A DNA stretch of 57,796 nucleotides from Gracilaria caudata. Its lineage: Eukaryota; Rhodophyta; Florideophyceae; Gracilariales; Gracilariaceae. Below are positions 31,192 through 39,799 of the stretch, piece by piece. A model generated the notes under the pieces. It saw only the letters and a program-made list of their open reading frames with translations. It was not told where the DNA came from and did no database searches. The DNA is taken from assembly GCA_030374735.1 (NCBI GenBank), contig JASCIV010000053.1:1-57796 (forward strand), given 5' to 3'. Position numbers and translations under genes: made by a program. Every line of letters begins with the position of its first letter. Position 1 is the stretch's first letter.

Positions 31192-32700
31192 CTAAAGCTG
31201 CGCTACAGACCTCTTCTCCCTTTCAATAGCCCGCCAACCAATGTCTTTTCGACAGAAGCCTCCTTCCCAGTCAATTGCGGCGACCGCTTCGTAAGCACGA
31301 CCTCGCGCTGCCCTCATAGTTGCACCGGTTGCAGTGACGCCGAGCACCCTGCCACCGTTGGCCGTGAACTCTCCTTCAGGAGATAAAGCTGTCCCGGCGT
31401 GATAAACTTTAACACCATCCATGGAATCAGCAGCATCAATTCCCCGAATAACGCTCCCCTTTTCATAAGAACCAGGGTAGCCATTCGTTGCTAGGACCAC
31501 AACTATGGCGGATAATGGATCCCATTCAAGTTCAAAATCTTCTCCGAGGCGTTTCGTCGCAGTGCGATAAAGCAATTCTAGTACATCCGAACGCATTCTT
31601 GTGCACAGCACTTGACATTCGGGGTCTCCAAATCTGACGTTGTACTCCAGCACCTTGGCTCGTCCAGCTTCGTCCACCATTAATCCACAATATAATACTC
31701 CCCGGAACTCTCGACCTTCCTTCCTCATACCATCCATTGTTGGAATCACAATCTTCGACATAACCTGCTCCCTTACAGAATCATCACAAACAGGCGCCGG
31801 TGAGTACGATCCCATTCCACCTGTGTTCGGCCCTTTGTCACCATCATGGGCAGCTTTGTGATCCTGAGCAGATGCGAGAGGCAGCGCAACGTTTCCATCA
31901 AGAAGCGCAAAGAAACTAAGTTCCTCCCCTTTCAAAAACTCTTCCACGACAACTGCTGAACCTGCATCTCCAAACTTTTTCTCAAGCAATATTGACTCGA
32001 CTGCTGCAACTGCTTCACTTACAGTTTCCGCCAAAATTACTCCCTTCCCTGCAGCGAGTCCATCCGCTTTAACGACTATCGGCGCCCCTTTTCGTTCAAT
32101 AAACGTTTTCGCTTCAGATGCGTCCGTGAACGACGCGTACCATGCGGTAGGAATATTATTCCTTTCGAGAAATTCTTTCGTGAATACCTTCGAGCCCTCC
32201 AGTATAGCCGCAGCTTTGGACGGACCGAATGCAAAGATACCCTTCTCATTCAAGCGGTCAACCAGTCCGAGAACGAGAGGCACTTCGGGTCCGATTACGA
32301 CAAAAGAGACTGATCTCTCAACAGCGAAATCAACAATAGCGTCTACGTTATCCGCGGCAATGGGGACACACTCACAGAGTTGCAGCATGCCCACATTCCC
32401 AGGGGCTGCCAAAATTTGTTTCACATATGGAGACTTGGAAATACTGTGCACCAAAGCATGTTCTCGACCCCCAGAGCCCACTACAAGTACCACCAGTGAT
32501 CCTAATGCGACGTCCGAAAGGCTCATGCATAGCTCATGGCGCTGTCCTTTTGAAGAAGTAAAATCTTTGGAGTTATGAAGCCTGGAACGAAAATGGATAG
32601 CTTTCGGTAATCTTGGACGAAAAGAGGAGACCACCCGGGGGTTATATGGCGAACCTTTTGCAATGAAAGAAACCGTAGTGACAAAGGCATGGGACGACAT
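31192..32700 (-). CDS. PUR2: Phosphoribosylamine-glycine ligase (GAR synthetase), organelle-targeted
   Basis: Monofunctional ATP-grasp enzyme of 502 residues for step 2 of purine synthesis: phosphoribosylamine plus glycine plus ATP gives GAR. VLVVGSGGREHALVHSI marks the N-terminal domain near residues 71-87; GPEVPLVLGLVDRL, FAFGPSKAAAILEGSKVFTKEFL, the ATP-grasp VVKADGLAAGKGVILA, and GPNTGGMGSYSPAP follow. Animals fuse this to AIRS and GART; the separate form fits plants, algae and bacteria. The first 65 residues are Ser/Arg-rich without acids, as in a plastid transit peptide. A TACAAGGGTAGCGTT element lies about 143 bp upstream of ATG 32700. Confidence 0.92.
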   Translation of the reverse strand: MSSHAFVTTVSFIAKGSPYNPRVVSSFRPRLPKAIHFRSRLHNSKDFTSSKGQRHELCMSLSDVALGSLVVLVVGSGGREHALVHSISKSPYVKQILAAPGNVGMLQLCECVPIAADNVDAIVDFAVERSVSFVVIGPEVPLVLGLVDRLNEKGIFAFGPSKAAAILEGSKVFTKEFLERNNIPTAWYASFTDASEAKTFIERKGAPIVVKADGLAAGKGVILAETVSEAVAAVESILLEKKFGDAGSAVVVEEFLKGEELSFFALLDGNVALPLASAQDHKAAHDGDKGPNTGGMGSYSPAPVCDDSVREQVMSKIVIPTMDGMRKEGREFRGVLYCGLMVDEAGRAKVLEYNVRFGDPECQVLCTRMRSDVLELLYRTATKRLGEDFELEWDPLSAIVVVLATNGYPGSYEKGSVIRGIDAADSMDGVKVYHAGTALSPEGEFTANGGRVLGVTATGATMRAARGRAYEAVAAIDWEGGFCRKDIGWRAIEREKRSVAQL

Positions 32701-32842
32701 CTTCTAAAGTTTGCTCTCTTGTCGAAAAGATGGTCTCTTCAAAGTTTGCAATTTTCAAAACACTCCAGATTAGGATCTGTCAGTGTCCGCCGTGCGTATG
32801 AAAGAAATCGATAAGAATTTGTTGCCTTTCCGCTGACTTCCC

Positions 32843-32866
32843 GTACAAGGGTAGCGTTCCCTTGGT
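32843..32866 (+). promoter_or_regulatory. Composite TACAAGGGTAGCGTT...CCTTGGTA element
   Basis: TACAAGGGTAGCGTT directly followed by CCCTTGGTA. AAGGG and CCCTT form an inverted pair around TAGCGTT. The same arrangement occurs upstream of RRS1 in the same orientation to the gene (143 and 165 bp before the starts). Confidence 0.45.
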
Positions 32867-33459
32867 ATGTATATATCAACCGGATATATTCGATGGTATT
32901 ACGAAACGAACCAATAGTCAAAGCAACGTTATTATGGCGAAATGAACTAAGGACAGATACACGGTACCCCGCAGATTATCTACGGGAAGGCTTGCATGTT
33001 CGAGAGGTCTCGTCGTGGGCTCATCACAGAAGATCTCGCATGAAGATCTCTAATAACGTGAAGTTGGGGATCACATTAATGGGATTTTGAGGGACGAAAA
33101 GAGGTTTATTTGACGCACGGTGAAGGACGCGCCACAAAAAGTTTTTGACGGAAGCCGATTGCCCAAGGGCGCACGGTAACGCACTGACAGAGCGACGCCT
33201 TCGCAGGTCTGCTGCGCCGTCAGCGCGATCTCAGTCACCGCATCGGAGAAGGCTCGGTGCCTCGCTGCTCGTCAAAAAGTTTCCCGCCCACGCAACCCCG
33301 CGAGGCGGCCTTTGAAGGTAGAACCCCGCGCTCCGAGGGAGCCGCGCTTTCTGCAAACACTTTACATCGGGAGGAAGGGGGCTTCCTCCCCGAACATGCA
33401 ATAAAGAGGCTTTCGTCCTCATTCGACCTGACGGTCAAACAAGACATCTATGCTGCGGA

Positions 33460-33488
33460 GTACGAGTACACTCTGTTTGTACTCGTAC
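33460..33488. repeat. GTACGAGTACA inverted repeat
   Basis: 11-bp perfect arms at 33460-33470 and 33478-33488 with a 7-nt loop. Confidence 0.7.
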
Positions 33489-34381
33489 ACTCTTGTTCGT
33501 GTACCTATGGTAACCGCTTAACCGTTCGCACTTTCCACCCCTGGGTATCCTCATCTTACCACTTCGGGGAGGAAAGGGCGATCGGTAAGCTCACCTATCG
33601 CTGGGACTTCTTCTTCCTGGGTCGTGCCGTTTCAGTCTCTCTCTCTCGCTCTTGCTTTCTTTCTTTCTTATTTGAGTACAAAAGCTTTGCTTAGTACAAT
33701 GTACTGCAGAACCCTTTGCAAAAACAAGTTTTCTCTCACGAGGAAAGCCATCACCCTGCCAGGCAATTTTCAAATAATACCATCGAGTAATCCTTGACGC
33801 TCTCAAAGGGAAGGAAGGCGCAATCGCCTTGATACCAATCGCTCTTGGTTTAGCATAACTTTTATTCTTTCACGAACAAAAGCTTTTATAATCTTCACGT
33901 TGTTTCATGTAGGCACCTCTGTTGCATTCCAAATATCCAGATGGCCAGCTCTCCATGTCATGAAGTTGGTGAATCCCTTTCGCCTTCGAGTTCTGGCCAT
34001 TTTGCGGAGAGAGAAATATTTGTAGTTTCTCAGCTGTGTTAGGAATTAGAGCACAACGTCCATCGTAAAGAAGAAGAGAGACACTAGGTCAACGGGTTCG
34101 TCATCACAGTACGCAATGCCCTTTTGAAACATATGCATGGGCCACTGATGTGAGATATGGACCATCTTTTCAGTGTGGAGTTCTTCATGTCCTTGAAAAG
34201 AACAGGATTGCTGTACGCTGCAGAACGACATTGTCACGACCCCTCGCGAATCCCTTAAACCTCAACATGCCTCGCTTCTGTAACAGCATGCCCCGGCAGC
34301 AAAGCATTCAGATGTGTCCCCGAATAACAACTGCCTTCTCGAAAAGCGAGGAGTTCTCCAACATGAGCGAAGTTGTCTAAA

Positions 34382-35590
34382 TCATGACGGACGCTGAGTC
34401 ACCCCAAGATCATCTAGGATAGTTCTCAGCACTTGAACAATTCGTCGTTGGTGTTTCACGTTCAAATAAGGATGAATTGGCAGCGATAACACTTTGTTAC
34501 TCATACTCTCGGATACTGGCAGCTCTTGCGAGCTCGCAAAGACCGGTTGCTTATGGCAGCACTTGCTGTAATAAACTGCACATCCGATGTCAGCCTGTTT
34601 CATTCTCTTCGCTACCTCGTTCCGTTGTTCAACTTGAATTGTATAAACACCATATGCTGATTTCATACCATCATCATTGGCAATCCGAGTGTACAAAGGA
34701 ATGCCCACTCTCTCGTCTTCCTGTAGCAATTCAGAATATACTTCTGCTGCCTTTTGCCTTGCTTTAAGAGAATCTTCAAAGAACGTCAATTTAGTAAGCA
34801 AAACAGCTGCTTGCAACGTATCCAATCGTGCATTCAAACCGATCATGACATGTGATCCATTAACCTTGCCATGCACTCGAATGGCTCTCAGGCGATCTGC
34901 AAGCTTTTCGTCGCGAGTGAAAACAGCTCCACCGTCTCCGTAACAAGAAAGTGGCTTTGTTGGAAAGAAAGATGTGGTGCTCAAAGTAGCATGCGGGGAA
35001 CCACAAGAACGATAACCTTGACGAATCGAACCGAAGCTTTGAGCTCCGTCCTCAATCAGCGCAATATTTGTACCAAACTCTTCTTGGGCTTCGTCGAGAA
35101 TCTGGCGAATTCGTCTGAGATCTGGAATGACGCCATAGAGTGAGACTGTGATCACTGCACGCGTGTTTGCAGAGATTAGATCTTTAACCTTCTCTGCGTC
35201 CATGATATACGTATCAGGTTCAATATCTGCAAAGATAGGTGTAGCTCCGACCAACGGAATTACTTCAGCAGAGGAGATCCAAGTGAACGGAACAGTTATT
35301 ACCTGGTGACCTTTACCTACTCCAAGTGCCATCAAACACATTTGCAGAGCCGTTGTACCATCCGACACACCAATACATTGGACTTTAGCATGTTCCTTGT
35401 CATCGTTTTGCACAAATGACTCCAATGCAGACTCCAGCTCCTTCACTTGGGGTCCTAGAATAAACTTTCCTGATTTTGCGACCTGTCGAATCCCATTTAT
35501 CAGTTCTTCTCCATGGTGTGAGAATTCTGCCACTGTATCCACCAGCGGAATAGGTTCTGTGTCAACGCTGAATTGTTCTGGGTGAGTCAT
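34382..35590 (-). CDS. DegT/DnrJ/EryC1/StrS-type PLP sugar aminotransferase
   Basis: 402 residues from ATG 35590 (MTHPEQFSVDTEPIPLVDT), the family's usual length. These enzymes move an amino group to a keto-sugar nucleotide. Features: GKFILGPQVKELE near the start, CIGVSDGTTALQMCLMALG for the PLP phosphate, IALIEDGAQSFG (the Asp that pairs with PLP nitrogen), SFFPTKPLSCYGDGGAV with the Schiff-base lysine, and GLNARLDTLQAAVLLTKL. Closest in style to bacterial WbpE/ArnB-like enzymes for amino sugars of surface glycans. The frame continues upstream to 35875 without an ATG, so an upstream exon or targeting leader is possible but unproven. In a nuclear eukaryotic setting, transfer from bacteria is a reasonable inference. 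Confidence 0.88.
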   Translation of the reverse strand: MTHPEQFSVDTEPIPLVDTVAEFSHHGEELINGIRQVAKSGKFILGPQVKELESALESFVQNDDKEHAKVQCIGVSDGTTALQMCLMALGVGKGHQVITVPFTWISSAEVIPLVGATPIFADIEPDTYIMDAEKVKDLISANTRAVITVSLYGVIPDLRRIRQILDEAQEEFGTNIALIEDGAQSFGSIRQGYRSCGSPHATLSTTSFFPTKPLSCYGDGGAVFTRDEKLADRLRAIRVHGKVNGSHVMIGLNARLDTLQAAVLLTKLTFFEDSLKARQKAAEVYSELLQEDERVGIPLYTRIANDDGMKSAYGVYTIQVEQRNEVAKRMKQADIGCAVYYSKCCHKQPVFASSQELPVSESMSNKVLSLPIHPYLNVKHQRRIVQVLRTILDDLGVTQRPS

Positions 35591-36995
35591 TGTAGTGCGG
35601 GCACAGCCAGCGTGATCAATTGATATCAGAGATGGTTTTGCTGAAATTGTCCTAGACTTTGCCGCCCCGCCGAAACTCTTCGAAGCTTTGGGGTTTACTA
35701 AACAACCACCACCTGTCGAAGGAAAGGCCCATCGTTTGCATCTGATATGCACGCATTCCACATTGACGATGTCTATCGATTTGTGGCCTGGTGTACAACC
35801 TTTACACGCTGCCGATGAAGACAGAATGTAATGGTCTCCAAATGTGAATGACGTTGTGATGATACTGTATTTCACCTAACCTTTCAAATTCCTAGGGTCT
35901 TCAGAGCTGGAAGAGTTCTTTAGGGCAAATAGGTTTTGTGGACAATTGCGGTAAGAACGCGCGCACTTGAAAGCGAACAGCATTGATGAGATGAAGTGAA
36001 GCTGTTGCACATCCTGGGCGAATAGCGCTTCGTCGGTTTCTTGCAGAAAACGTTAGAGAAGAGAGAGAGTACGTGCAGACAAATAGGACGGGAAAGAAAG
36101 AACCCATTTGGTTGCTGTGATGGCTTTGGAGCTTTGCGGATCTCCCCCCCCCCCCGCGACCGCAATCCATTCGATCCTTCTACGCGTCAAGTCTTGCAGT
36201 CCACAAACGCAATTTGCACAGTATTCTGCACTAAGGGATACAAGATTAGCAACTTGTACCACTCGTCTCGCCTCTGGCTCTCAAGAGCACCAAGTCTTCC
36301 TAGCACTTAAAAGGGTTACCAATGTCTCGCTCATCTCAAGGAGTGAAGATTTAGCTCAGTTCATAAAGACAACTCTTCGTGGGACTGATGCCAAGCACTG
36401 CGATTCAGGACATATTGCCGATGCGAACCACAGCAACGCTTGATCTTGTGTGAGGCCAGCAGCAAGGTGGGAGAGACACTTGATTACAGGTACAGGGAAT
36501 AGAATTGAATTCTTTCATATCTCTTGCTTTGCTCTTATGCGCAATTTATTGGAACTCATGTAACATTAAGCTGTTCATTTACCCTTGTATCTCTTCAAGC
36601 TACGATCACAAGGTTCGCCCATCAATATCCGCAGCTCTCAAAAAAGCCGCTCTCCCCCGTTGAGAACCCTAACCTCCACCATGCGCGCTAGTGTTATGGT
36701 TTCTGAGCTTCCCGTTCGACAAGAACCTTTTCAACTTCACACTCTCGACGGCCTGTGGGTCAAGCTTTAGGACCCACAAACGTACTGGCTCGCTCTATGC
36801 TCTGCCGTAAATTGATGAAACGCTGCACTGCTCTTATCATGTTTACAAAACAAAGAAAACACCACGAGATGCAAATCGCTGTGTCTAAGACAACATCCGA
36901 TAAAAGAAACGCCGCCGCGATAGTCCGTAATCTACATGCTCAGGAAGAACTATATACAGTATGTAACTTCTACACTTGTACTATGTAACCGTCTA
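35591..36995. other. Intergenic gap with C homopolymer
   Basis: Holds a run of twelve C at 36144-36155 and one TACCCTTG motif (36580-36587). Short frames on both strands are not convincing. Confidence 0.5.
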
Positions 36996-38234
36996 TCAAT
37001 CTGTTAGAGATGTAGTGGGTATCCCATAGTCCACTTCCAGCATTTTCTTTGTATCATCATTCAATCCAGATCCATAACTCTTACAAAGTACCACTCCCAG
37101 CAGTGACAGATCTATTGTTCCAGAACTTAACAGTGACGCCGAAACAATATCACCATTGTCAATTAGTACGGTATGCACAGTTTCGTTTCCTGTGACAGGA
37201 TCACTGCCGTGTACAATAAATATATTCTGTCGCAAAGTACTGATTATGATTTGCCGTAATGTTCTTGCCGAAAACGCCGGCATGATGTGTGCATAGATCT
37301 TCGGACAGTAGAAACGAAAACTTCTCAATGTAGCATCACGAGTGAGACCGTCACACGCAGTAACATCGATACCCTCTATACTTTTCCCAATCCCCTCGCA
37401 AAGTGAAGCAAACCCGATATCTGTGACAGACCGCAAGCCTCTTGCGCAGAGTTGTAACAAGTTGGTGCAGTAAGATCCGATGGCGGCAAAGGAGTGATCA
37501 GTGAGTTGAGGAATATGGGCTATGGCAAGGAGACGTAACGATGAAGCGCATCCGGCCGCGACGTGATATATGCCGTCATCGGTCAAGTGCTTGCAATAGC
37601 TTAGATCAAGCGTGTGAAGTTGACGGCATTTGGCGACAGCATGCATTGCTGCATCTGTGACGCCGAGACACGATCGCAGCAGTAGAGTTGTAAGGCGGGG
37701 TGCGGCTGCGTTGCAAAATGAGGTGAGACCTACGTGGTCGATGGTAGTTACAAAGGAGAGATCCAGGGAGCGCAGATGCACGGCGTTTTTCAAAGAAAAC
37801 AGGGAGCTGTTCGATACTTGACAATCGCGAAGCACTAACCGTCGCAGCGTATGGGCGGCATTTGTGGCTAGGGCCTGTATGGCGGCATCGTTCACCTTCG
37901 TAGACGATAGGCAGACGTTGTCCAGAGACCCATAGAAGATGCTGGCCAACTTGGTCGAAGTGGAGGCGAGCGGTAAGCCGTTCTTGTAAGTATGTTGTTC
38001 GACGAGGTTCATACTCGTGGTGCGCGTCGGATGGGGGGAATGCGTGAGTCTGTACACAATTTCGAAGAGAATGTCATCGGGCAACGACAAAAGCGAGGCG
38101 CGGTCGGTAGACGGTTGGGACCGGACTCTGTGTTCAATGGGAGGGGAGGCATTGGAAACATGCGGCCGGCGACGACGAAACAACAGACGCCAGGCTTGGG
38201 CAACGTGCTCCCAGAGCGAAGATAGCCAGGTCAT
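36996..38234 (-). CDS. F-box and cysteine-type LRR protein
   Basis: 412 residues. An F-box-like stretch at about 46-60 (LSLPDDILFEIVYRL) precedes a run of cysteine-containing leucine-rich repeats of about 25 residues (LRRLVLRDCQVSNSSL, LRSLDLSFVTTIDHVGL, LTTLLLRSCLGVTDAAM, LHTLDLSYCKHLTDDGI, LRLLAIAHIPQLTDHSF). This is the Fbl/Skp2/AMN1 class, normally substrate receptors of SCF ubiquitin ligases. After residue about 290 there is a different C-terminal part of about 120 residues with no LRR pattern (IFIVHGSDPVTGNETVHTVL, then SLLGVVLCKSYG) that I do not recognise. Confidence 0.75.
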   Translation of the reverse strand: MTWLSSLWEHVAQAWRLLFRRRRPHVSNASPPIEHRVRSQPSTDRASLLSLPDDILFEIVYRLTHSPHPTRTTSMNLVEQHTYKNGLPLASTSTKLASIFYGSLDNVCLSSTKVNDAAIQALATNAAHTLRRLVLRDCQVSNSSLFSLKNAVHLRSLDLSFVTTIDHVGLTSFCNAAAPRLTTLLLRSCLGVTDAAMHAVAKCRQLHTLDLSYCKHLTDDGIYHVAAGCASSLRLLAIAHIPQLTDHSFAAIGSYCTNLLQLCARGLRSVTDIGFASLCEGIGKSIEGIDVTACDGLTRDATLRSFRFYCPKIYAHIMPAFSARTLRQIIISTLRQNIFIVHGSDPVTGNETVHTVLIDNGDIVSASLLSSGTIDLSLLGVVLCKSYGSGLNDDTKKMLEVDYGIPTTSLTD

Positions 38235-38737
38235 GGCGCCGTCGAGAGGGAGGAGCGCGGGCAGGATGCTCGCCGATGTGGTGTGGGCGGACGTGGATGC
38301 GAGACGGGCGCTGTTTAAGCTTACGGAGGTTTCGGGGTGGCGTGAGGGAGAGGAGGGTGGTGGTGTCGATGTGGTGAACAGCTACCGGAAATAAGGCGTT
38401 TCCACTTCGGGGAGTGGCTCTTGCGGCCACCTTTGATCTGCACCACTGCCGCTGCTTTGCGCATGCACAACATCTTTACAGTACACTGGGCGCCACGCCA
38501 CGGAGTCCATGTGACGCAGGCGTGGCCCTGTGATGCACCCGGCCACGCCGTCAACCACCCAGTTGCATCGCGATTGCTCCCTTACTCTGTAAATCTCTGT
38601 GGTGTGGCTTTGTCATCGATCACGTGTGCGTGCCAAGATCGCAATCAGAAGCGGTCTGGGGCTCGTCGCATGCGCTCACCGCTCCGGTTCGGGAACACCG
38701 CCCGCCTCGACCCGATCGCACACTCGTCGACGCGAAC
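38235..38737. promoter_or_regulatory. Divergent promoter region, F-box/LRR and ANL-like genes
   Basis: About 500 bp between two divergent start codons, GC-rich. The frame of the ANL-like gene is open upstream to 38624 but the targeting peptide starts at ATG 38738. No TATA box is obvious. Confidence 0.4.
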
Positions 38738-39712
38738 ATGCAAACCGCCACTCGCGGCGCGTTTGCGTCTCTTCGCCTCGCCGGCGCGCGCGCTATTCGT
38801 CGATCCGCCGTGCGGGCGCTTAGCACCGCCTCAAGCCCTTCCTCCATTGGCGAGCTGCTGCGCGCGGCCTCGGCCGCCAACCCGCTCAAGGATGCCGTAA
38901 AGTTCATGGGATCGGGCGATGCAAAGTCTACTGTGTGGACCTACTCTCAATTACTTTCTCATGTCAGCGCTTTATCTACCGGCCTTGCCAAGCTCGATAT
39001 CTCACCCAATGACGCTATCTTAACTCTTCTTCCCCCCGATTCCCCGGAATACTCCGTTCTCTTGCTCGCTGCCTCGCAGATGGGCGCCTCCGTCGTTCCG
39101 CTTCCCATACCGACCGACCCGCAAAACGTCGATATCACCGCGCTCAAGGCAGCGCTGAATGAGCATCGTCCGACCGCATTATTCATTCATAACAGCTATT
39201 CTGTCGCAGAAGATGCTGACGCGGCGCGAATTTTCGCAGCTTCTAATCCGATCGTTAACGCCTTGGATCCATCTATTTCTCTTAACGATGCTGCAGGGCT
39301 GCTTGGTTTTGTGCCATTGACAGGCCGACCCTTCCACTCATCGCAGTTCCCATTTTTGCGCCATATCGTATCCACCGATGATGTTAACGCGAGAGGCATA
39401 ATTACATTCCGTTCTCTTCTTGTATATTCCGGAGAAGCGCCTGCCATTGCATCGGAAGCCCCTTTACTCGTTACGCCAGCCGGGACGGCTTCCCAATCCG
39501 AACTTATCGGTAGTGCCGAAAAGTTGTGCTCTAGCTTAAACATTTCTTCGGACCATACGCTCAAAGAAGGCAAGATCGTAACGAAACCAGAGCTTAGCGT
39601 CAAATCTGCGACGTCCTTAGTTGCGACAATCATGAAGCATGCACTCTGGGTCGCTTCGGCCGAGGGCGATATAAAGGAAGTTGCAGCAGCAGAAAATGCT
39701 CTCGTTGTGTGA
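38738..39712 (+). CDS. Degenerate, truncated adenylate-forming (acyl-CoA synthetase-like) protein
   Basis: 324 residues from ATG 38738. The N-terminus (MQTATRGAFASLRLAGARAI, then RRSAVRALSTASS) is a strong mitochondrial-type presequence: Arg-rich, no acids, ending RALSTA. The body matches the first subdomain of ANL enzymes: WTYSQLLSHVSALSTGLAKL and LLPPDSPEYSVLLLAASQMGASVVPLPIP. Where the ATP-binding loop (Thr/Ser/Gly-rich, with Gly-Thr-Thr-Gly and Lys) should be, LLVTPAGTASQSELIGSAEKL keeps the frame of the motif but loses its key residues. The chain then stops, so the remaining half with adenylation motifs and the C-terminal domain is missing. Full ANL enzymes are 500-650 residues. It is unlikely to be catalytic; a structural or regulatory role is possible. 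The intact frame argues against a pseudogene. Confidence 0.7.
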   Translation: MQTATRGAFASLRLAGARAIRRSAVRALSTASSPSSIGELLRAASAANPLKDAVKFMGSGDAKSTVWTYSQLLSHVSALSTGLAKLDISPNDAILTLLPPDSPEYSVLLLAASQMGASVVPLPIPTDPQNVDITALKAALNEHRPTALFIHNSYSVAEDADAARIFAASNPIVNALDPSISLNDAAGLLGFVPLTGRPFHSSQFPFLRHIVSTDDVNARGIITFRSLLVYSGEAPAIASEAPLLVTPAGTASQSELIGSAEKLCSSLNISSDHTLKEGKIVTKPELSVKSATSLVATIMKHALWVASAEGDIKEVAAAENALVV

Positions 39713-39799
39713 GCGGTACGTAAAATCGATTCATCGGTTGTTTTGCTCAAAACTGTCTGTATTCAAGTCCTTGCCTTTCGTTCCATAGTTCGTTCGCAG

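Larger units (their letters stand above)
32701..34381. other. Intergenic gap (1.7 kb)
   Basis: Contains the composite element at 32843-32866, a GC-rich block around 33150-33360, an 11-bp inverted repeat at 33460-33488 and a CT/CTTT-rich tract near 33636-33670. A 145-codon frame at 33257-33694 is low complexity at its end and unrecognised. Confidence 0.45.

Noticed and set aside
35591..35875. 95-codon N-terminal extension of the sugar aminotransferase
   Set aside because: No ATG and no transit-peptide-like start; retained only as a possible upstream exon.
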